From Paracoccaceae bacterium (lineage in GTDB: Bacteria; Pseudomonadota; Alphaproteobacteria; Rhodobacterales; Rhodobacteraceae): 11,828 nt of DNA. Below, piece after piece: positions 7,282-11,828 of this stretch. The position numbers and the translations under genes were made by a program. The notes below the pieces were generated by a model. The model saw only the letters and a list, made by a program, of their open reading frames with translations, ran no database searches and was not told where the DNA came from. Location: assembly GCA_012036325.1 (NCBI GenBank), contig JAAUPC010000074.1:1-11828 (forward strand). Direction: 5' to 3'. Position 1 is the stretch's first letter. Each line of letters starts with the position of its first letter.

Positions 7282-7773
7282 ATGGCGTTTACCGGGTATC
7301 TGAAGATCGAAGGCATCGATGGTGAATCCAAGCGTGCCGACCATGAAGGCGAAATCGACTGCTTCGGCATCGAATTCAATGCCAGCCAGATGAGCAGCTC
7401 TTCCGTCGGCTCGGGCCGGACACGGGGCCGCGCCACGCTAAGCGACTTTACCTTCCACAAGTGGATGGATGCGGCATCGCCCTATCTCATGCTGTCCTGC
7501 GCCAAGGGCAAATCCTTTGAGGAAATCGTCTTCACGGTCCGCAAGGATTCGGGCGATGCGCATCTGGATTACCTGATCATCACGCTGACCAACTGCATCA
7601 TCGCCGGCTACAAGATGAACCAGTCCAGCACCGAAGCCGCCAATCAGGAGTTGATCGCCGAAGAGATCAAGGTCAGCTATGAGAAGCTCAACTTCAAATA
7701 CATCGTGCAGGCTGACGATCATTCGAAAGGCGATGAGCACGAGGTCGAATACGATCTGGTCGCGGCCAAGTAG
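7282..7773 (+). CDS. hcp: Hcp/TssD, T6SS inner tube protein
   Basis: Hcp hexamers stack into the tube that is propelled out of the cell; it is also secreted and can carry small effectors in its lumen. The 163-residue product starts MAFTGYLKIEGIDGES and contains the family pattern through GRATLSDFTFHKWMDAASPY, SFEEIVFTVRK, YLIITLTNCIIAGYKM and a C-terminal strand set including EEIKVSYEKLNFKY. ATG 7282 is chosen over ATG 7276 because GAAAGGA ends at 7274, leaving 7 nt to 7282 but only one to 7276, and MAF is a usual Hcp start. There is no signal peptide, as expected. Three cysteines are present. It stands 124 bp after tssC and 23 bp before tssE. Confidence 0.97.
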   Translation: MAFTGYLKIEGIDGESKRADHEGEIDCFGIEFNASQMSSSSVGSGRTRGRATLSDFTFHKWMDAASPYLMLSCAKGKSFEEIVFTVRKDSGDAHLDYLIITLTNCIIAGYKMNQSSTEAANQELIAEEIKVSYEKLNFKYIVQADDHSKGDEHEVEYDLVAAK

Positions 7774-7796
7774 ACAAGCGGAAAGGCAGGTCAGAC

Positions 7797-8513
7797 TTGG
7801 GCCAGGGTCCGGTTACGGTAACGGCGCGGCGTGAGGCGGTTCAACCCAGTCTCTGGGACAGACTTGTCGACGATCTGCCGGGTCTGGTCAGTGAAACGGA
7901 TCTTCGGCGCCGCGAAATCGGCGCCGAGATCAGCATCGAGCGGCTGGATCAAATGATCCTTGGCGGCACCCGCACGGTTGATCAGGCCACTGACCTTGAT
8001 GAAGCCAAACGGCGGGAAATCGTTCAGTTCTTGGGCCTTCTGGCGCGGCGGGCCTTTCTGGAAGACAGCGGCATTCTCGTGACCGCCGATGTATTGCGCG
8101 AAGCAGTGCGCCGCGATCTGGAAGAGCTTTTCGGGATGGAACGGCTGCAGGCCCGCTTTCTGTGGACCGACGCCGAACGCGGCAACACGCCCGACCCCGA
8201 AGATGTGCTGGCCGACTACCCACATGTCAGCCGGTCGGTCCTGAACTATGGTGTGCCGTCCTTCTCTGGCCGCCGCGCCAAGGATTTCGATCCCGAGGTG
8301 TTGAGCCGCGAATTGCGCGAGGTGGTCGCCAGCTTTGAACCGCGGTTGAAGCGCGACACGATCCGCATCACCGTCGATACCGGCAACCGGGATGGGTTGA
8401 AGGTCAAGATCGAAGGGGTCCTCATGCTGTCGCCGGTGCCGGAACGGCTGCGGCTTTCCACGACGATCAACCTCGACAATGGCAGTGCGGCCACCCGGAT
8501 CGAGGACGGCTGA
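7797..8513 (+). CDS. tssE: TssE, T6SS baseplate protein (gp25-like), elongated form
   Basis: TssE is the gp25-like baseplate subunit that links the baseplate to the first sheath ring. The start is TTG 7797, with AGG (7788-7790) 6 nt upstream; no ATG or GTG lies between it and the first conserved segment. The 238-residue product is longer than the usual 130-180. It has PSLWDRLVDDLP (17-28), then an additional helical, charged section (about 30-97), then the part resembling the family's RDLEWLLN segment (EAVRRDLEELF, about 102-112), SVLNYGVPSFSG (147-158), FEPRL (180-184) and a C-terminal beta region IRITVDTGN...VKIEGVL. Similar long forms exist in alphaproteobacteria as I recall. The stop is one base before tssF. 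Confidence 0.93.
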   Translation: MGQGPVTVTARREAVQPSLWDRLVDDLPGLVSETDLRRREIGAEISIERLDQMILGGTRTVDQATDLDEAKRREIVQFLGLLARRAFLEDSGILVTADVLREAVRRDLEELFGMERLQARFLWTDAERGNTPDPEDVLADYPHVSRSVLNYGVPSFSGRRAKDFDPEVLSRELREVVASFEPRLKRDTIRITVDTGNRDGLKVKIEGVLMLSPVPERLRLSTTINLDNGSAATRIEDG

Positions 8514-8514
8514 G

Positions 8515-10394
8515 ATGGACCGCGCCTTCCTCAGCTATTACGAGGCCGAGCTTGCGCATGTGCGTGAGTTGTCGGTCGAGTTTGCAGCACTGCACCCCAC
8601 GGTGGCGCGGAACCTGTCTCTGGACGCAGTGCCCTGCCCTGACCCTTATGTCGAACGGCTGCTGGAAGGCGTGGCCTACCTTGCGGCGCGGACCCGGCTG
8701 AAACTGGACGGCGAAAGCCAGCGTCATGTGCGCGGCATTCTGGATGCGCTTTACCCCGACCTTGCCGGGCCTGCGCCTGCGATGTCGACGGTCGTCCTTC
8801 ATCCGGGACCGCAGGTGCAGACCATGGCCGATGGCCATCTGGTCAAGCGCGGCACCCGGCTGGTGGCGGCGTTGCGGGATGGGATTTCCACCCGCGCGAT
8901 CTATACAACGGCGCAGGATGTGACCTTGTGGCCAATTGCACTGGTGTCGGTCGAATATCTGCAGGACCGGGGCGCCCTGTCGGCGGCGGGTGTGCCGGAT
9001 GCCCATTTGCAGGGCGCCGAGGCCGGGTTGCGCCTGGCCTTCCGGCGGCAGGGGGCGGGCACGCTGGCCGATCTGTCGCTTGACCGGCTGGAGCTGGAGT
9101 TTTCCGGTGGCCCACGGTCTGGTGCGATATTTGACGCGGTCTTTGCCTCCCCCTTGCCCGTCATCGCCCGACATGGCGACGGGGTGGCGCGGTTTCGCAG
9201 CAGTCCAGCGCCCGACTTGATCGGCATCCGCGATGGTGAGGCGCTGTTGCCGCGCCTGCGGTCATCCTTCGAAGGTTACCGCTTGATGCGGGAATATTTC
9301 CTGATGCCGGAACGGTTTCACGGGCTGCGGCTGGCTGGGCTTGGCCCCGCGGTCCGCAGTTGCGGGCTGAAGGGGCTTGAGGTCATCCTGCCGATGGGAC
9401 GCGCCGCCCCGGCGATTGCGGATGTGTCGGCCAAGGATTTCCGCCTCTTCGCGACGCCGGTCGTCAACCTTTTCGAAAAGAGTGCAATGTCGTCGAGATG
9501 GACCCCCGCGCCACGGCGCATGTGGTGCATGCCGACCGGACCCGAGCACTGGATTTCGAAATCCACCGCCTGCTGCGCGTGGCGGACGCCGAAGCGGACG
9601 GTCCTCAGTCCGAGCTTGCCTCGCTTTACACCCCTGCGGCGCAATCGCAGTCGGGGTTGGTTTACACCACCGAACGCCGCCCGCGCCGCCCGGGGTCGGA
9701 AGAGTTGCGTCGGGGTCAGACCCGCACCAGCTATATCGGCGATGATCTTTTCATCTCGATCGCGCGGCCCGCCGGGGTGCAGCAGACCCGGCCCGTGCGA
9801 CGGCTCGATATCCGGGCGCTGGTGTCGAACCGCGATCTGCCGATCTTTGACGACAACCCCAAACTGACGCTGGACACTGGTGATCCGGTCGCGCGGGTGG
9901 AACTCTTGTCGGCGATGCGGCGGCCGCGCGGGTCGCTGGTCGCGGGCCTGCCGCAAGTCGGCCGCGATGGTGAAGCGCAGCTTGACGATCTGACCTGGCG
10001 GCTGGTCGGGCAACTGTCGCTCAACCATCTGTCGCTGGCTGATGATCTGCCGGGCGCTGAACCCTTGCGCGCCATGCTGGAGCTTTACGCCGACCGGGGT
10101 GATCCGGCGCTGGCGCGGCATGTGCGGTCACTTTCGCGCGTTACTTCACGCCCCGTGATCGAACGGCTGGACCTCCCCGGCCCCCTGTGCCTTGGCCGCG
10201 GGATCGACATTACCCTGCATATCGATGAAGGGCCTTTGTCAGGGGGCAGTGTGCTCCTCCTCTCGGCGCTTCTGGCGCGACTGTTTGCCCGGCATGCCAG
10301 CATCAATTCCTTTGTCCGCACCAGAACGCGGCTGCAGCAGAAACAGGAGGAGGTGACATGGCCGATGGCCCTGGGCAACCGAGACCTGATCTAG
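8515..10394 (+). pseudogene. tssF: TssF (ImpG/VasA family) T6SS baseplate protein, interrupted by a one-base frameshift near 9481
   Basis: TssF joins TssG and TssK in the baseplate wedge. ATG 8515 follows GAGGA (8502-8506) by 8 nt and gives the family start MDRAFLSYYEAELAHVRELS. The frame is normal for 322 residues to ATPVVNLFEK (ending 9480), then runs out of frame to a stop at 9867, giving a 450-residue product. The true sequence resumes one frame back as CNVVEMDPRATAHVV, then DRTRALDFEIHRLLRV, and continues to 10394, ending with VTWPMALGNRDLI as TssF proteins do. With one base restored at 9481-9483 the product is 626 residues, the normal size, and reads LFEK-x-CNVVEMD. Neither half shows other damage, so this is a fresh mutation, a sequencing error or, less likely, recoding. 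ATG 9498 has no ribosome site. Identity is secure; functionality is open. Confidence 0.93.
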
Positions 10395-11419
10395 GATTTC
10401 GCACTCCCGACCCCGAAGAGATTGGCTTTTTCGAACTTCTCCGCCGGTTGGAGCGTGAGGGTCTGCGCTTTGGCCGGTCAGGCGGCCCGGGGTCGGAACC
10501 TGCGCGTCTGGGCCAGCGCGCCCGTCTTGCAATGGCAACACGCGACATCGCAGGCTTTGCCCCGCCGGGGGAAAAGACGCCCGCGCAGGTAGATGTCGAG
10601 GTGCTTGGCCTTTTTGGCCCCGAAGGTGCAATGCCCTTGCACATGACGCGTTGGATCATGTCGCGCCAGTCGGAACGCTGGTTCACCGCTGCCGACGGTG
10701 GGGGGCAGGGCCGGGTGACGGCCGACACCACTTTCCTTGATTTCTGCAACATGCTGCAACACCGGCAGCTTGCGCTCTTTTGGCGGGCCTGGGCCGACCA
10801 GCACCCCGAGGTGGGGATCGAACATTCGAGCGGCGGCAAGGTTGCTGCGATGCTGAAAGCGTTGGCCGGCGTCGCAAGCCCTGCCACCCGGGCCGCTGTC
10901 AGTCGCGGCGGTGATCCTGATCTTGCGCTGCGACAGGCAACCTCGCTTGGTCAGCAGGTGAACCGGTTGGAAAGGCTGACGGATTACTTGGGCGATCTTC
11001 TGAAGGTGCCGGTCCGTCTGGTGGAGTTTGTCGGCCACTGGTTGGAGGTTCCGGCCCCATTGCAGACAAGGCTGGGGCAGGCGCACCACGGCCTTGGACG
11101 CGGGGCGATGGTGGGGGCGCAGGTGTTTCAGCGGCAGGACCGGGCAGAACTGCGGCTGGGTCCGCTCAGCCTCCAGCGCTACCTCACGCTGACGGCGGAC
11201 AAGGCGGTGCAGGGCACCCTGCGCCGCGCTATCCGCTTTGTAGCTGGGGCCGACATCACCTATGACCTGCGGCTGGTCCTCGCCCGGGCCGAGGTGCCAG
11301 AGCCGCGCCTTGGCCACTGCGCCCTTGGCCGCACCACCTGGCTGGGCGGCCCACCCCGGCAGGACGCCGATGACTTTGCCCTGCGCGGCTTTTCCGCCGA
11401 AGCTGAGGTTGCAGCATGA
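10358..11419 (+). CDS. tssG: TssG (ImpH/VasB family), T6SS baseplate protein
   Basis: TssG binds TssF and TssK in the baseplate wedge. The 353-residue product has the usual length and landmarks: EEIGFFELLRRLEREG near the N-terminus, FAPPGEKTPAQVDVEVLGLFGPEGAMPLHMTRW, the loop DTTFLDFCNMLQHRQLALFWRAW, DLLKVPVRLVEFVGHWL in the middle and a C-terminal RLVLARAEVPEPRLG followed by LGRTTWLG. ATG 10358 lies inside the last codons of tssF (37-nt overlap) and is preceded by AGGAGGAGG (10345-10353), the strongest ribosome site in the window, so tssG may be translated even though tssF is frameshifted. Its stop overlaps the FHA gene start as ATGA. Confidence 0.96.
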   Translation: MADGPGQPRPDLGFRTPDPEEIGFFELLRRLEREGLRFGRSGGPGSEPARLGQRARLAMATRDIAGFAPPGEKTPAQVDVEVLGLFGPEGAMPLHMTRWIMSRQSERWFTAADGGGQGRVTADTTFLDFCNMLQHRQLALFWRAWADQHPEVGIEHSSGGKVAAMLKALAGVASPATRAAVSRGGDPDLALRQATSLGQQVNRLERLTDYLGDLLKVPVRLVEFVGHWLEVPAPLQTRLGQAHHGLGRGAMVGAQVFQRQDRAELRLGPLSLQRYLTLTADKAVQGTLRRAIRFVAGADITYDLRLVLARAEVPEPRLGHCALGRTTWLGGPPRQDADDFALRGFSAEAEVAA

Positions 11420-11828
11420 CCCTGCGCCTGATCCTGGAAACCGCCCCCCACCCGCAAGCGCGGTCTGAGTTTCTGCTGGCCGATGGGCAGGTCACCATTG
11501 GCCGGGGCGATGAATGTGACTGGAAGATCGAAGACCCGCAGATGTTCGTCTCACGCCGGCATTGCGTGATCGTGGGTGCTGGCGCGCAGTACCGGGTGAC
11601 CGATGAAAGCCGGGGCGGGGTGTTTCTGGATAGCGCCATGGCACCCTTGGGCACCGGGGTGACGGCACCTTTGCAGTCCGGCATGCGGCTGCGGTTGGGT
11701 GATTTCGTGATCCGGGCCGAGGTAGAGGCTGCCGCGCTGGCCCCGGCGACGGCACCCGCAAAGCCCGGCATCTTTGGCGATGATTCTTCACCCCGCGCCC
11801 CGAGGCACCGCCGCCCCCACGCCCCGCC
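11416..11828 (+). CDS. FHA-domain protein of T6SS (Fha/TagH-like), N-terminal part, runs off the window; possible frameshift near 11785
   Basis: FHA proteins bind phosphothreonine and in T6SSs act in the post-translational activation pathway headed by a PpkA-type kinase. The ATG overlaps the tssG stop by 4 nt (ATGA). Residues 1-105 form one FHA domain: VTIGRGDECDWKIEDP with G29/R30, FVSRRHCVIV with S46 and H49, and RLGDFVIRAEV. The usual Asn-Gly before the last strands is replaced in SRGGVFLD by Gly-Gly. A linker then starts (APATAPAKPGIFGDD). After residue 123 the frame yields an unusual His/Arg-rich stretch; adding one T at 11784-11786 would instead give DDFFTPRPEAPPPPRPA, a typical Pro-rich linker, so a base may be missing. 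The gene is cut by the right edge. Confidence 0.88.
   Translation, partial: MTLRLILETAPHPQARSEFLLADGQVTIGRGDECDWKIEDPQMFVSRRHCVIVGAGAQYRVTDESRGGVFLDSAMAPLGTGVTAPLQSGMRLRLGDFVIRAEVEAAALAPATAPAKPGIFGDDSSPRAPRHRRPHAP

Noticed and set aside
8479..8514. ATG at 8479 as the tssF start
   Set aside because: It lies inside the tssE C-terminal coding region and adds 12 residues not typical of the family. ATG 8515 has GAGGA at 8 nt and gives the standard MDRAFLSYYE start.
9474..9483. Programmed -1 ribosomal frameshift in tssF
   Set aside because: Slipping back one base after AAG would give LFEK-E-CNVVEMD with correct length, but C GAA AAG is a poor slippery heptamer (the P-site GAA to CGA re-pairing is bad), and no convincing downstream stem was found. 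A one-base deletion or read error is simpler.

Overview
This window is the core of a type VI secretion system (T6SS) locus, the contractile nanomachine that injects effectors into neighbouring cells. High GC with GC-rich third codon positions, tightly packed genes, a TTG start, a long TssE and the gene order together suggest an alphaproteobacterium, plausibly in or near the Rhodobacterales. That placement is inference; no rRNA or other taxonomic marker is present.

Layout. On the minus strand, positions 1-1537 hold the N-terminal 512 codons of the sheath-disassembly ATPase ClpV (TssH), whose C-terminus runs off the left edge. A 147-bp divergent spacer (1538-1684) follows, with several inverted repeats. 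Everything else is on the plus strand: a membrane Ser/Thr protein kinase with a large, probably periplasmic C-terminal half (1685-3847); an 89-bp gap; tssA (3937-5091), tssB (5110-5643) and tssC (5643-7157); a 124-bp gap with a strong GC hairpin; hcp (7282-7773); tssE (7797-8513, TTG start); tssF (8515-10394, broken by a one-base frameshift near 9481); tssG (10358-11419); and the start of an FHA-domain gene (11416 to the right edge), which also seems to lose frame near 11785. No RNA genes, CRISPR arrays, insertion sequences or origins were seen.

How the parts fit. TssB and TssC form the contractile sheath around the Hcp tube. TssA helps recruit and prime sheath and tube assembly. TssE, TssF and TssG are baseplate subunits, with TssE linking to the sheath. 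ClpV dismantles the contracted sheath for reuse. The kinase and FHA protein are the two ends of the threonine-phosphorylation pathway that gates firing in several T6SSs. The matching phosphatase, TssK, the membrane complex TssJLM, VgrG and effectors are not in this window and probably lie beyond the edges.

Most notable points: (1) the kinase carries a two-cysteine BON-like/DUF4384-like C-terminal half instead of the von Willebrand A region of Pseudomonas PpkA; (2) two apparent single-base losses, in tssF and the FHA gene, either inactivate the baseplate and signalling branch or reveal sequence errors; (3) there is a 24-nt inverted repeat directly before the kinase ribosome binding site and a GC hairpin before hcp.
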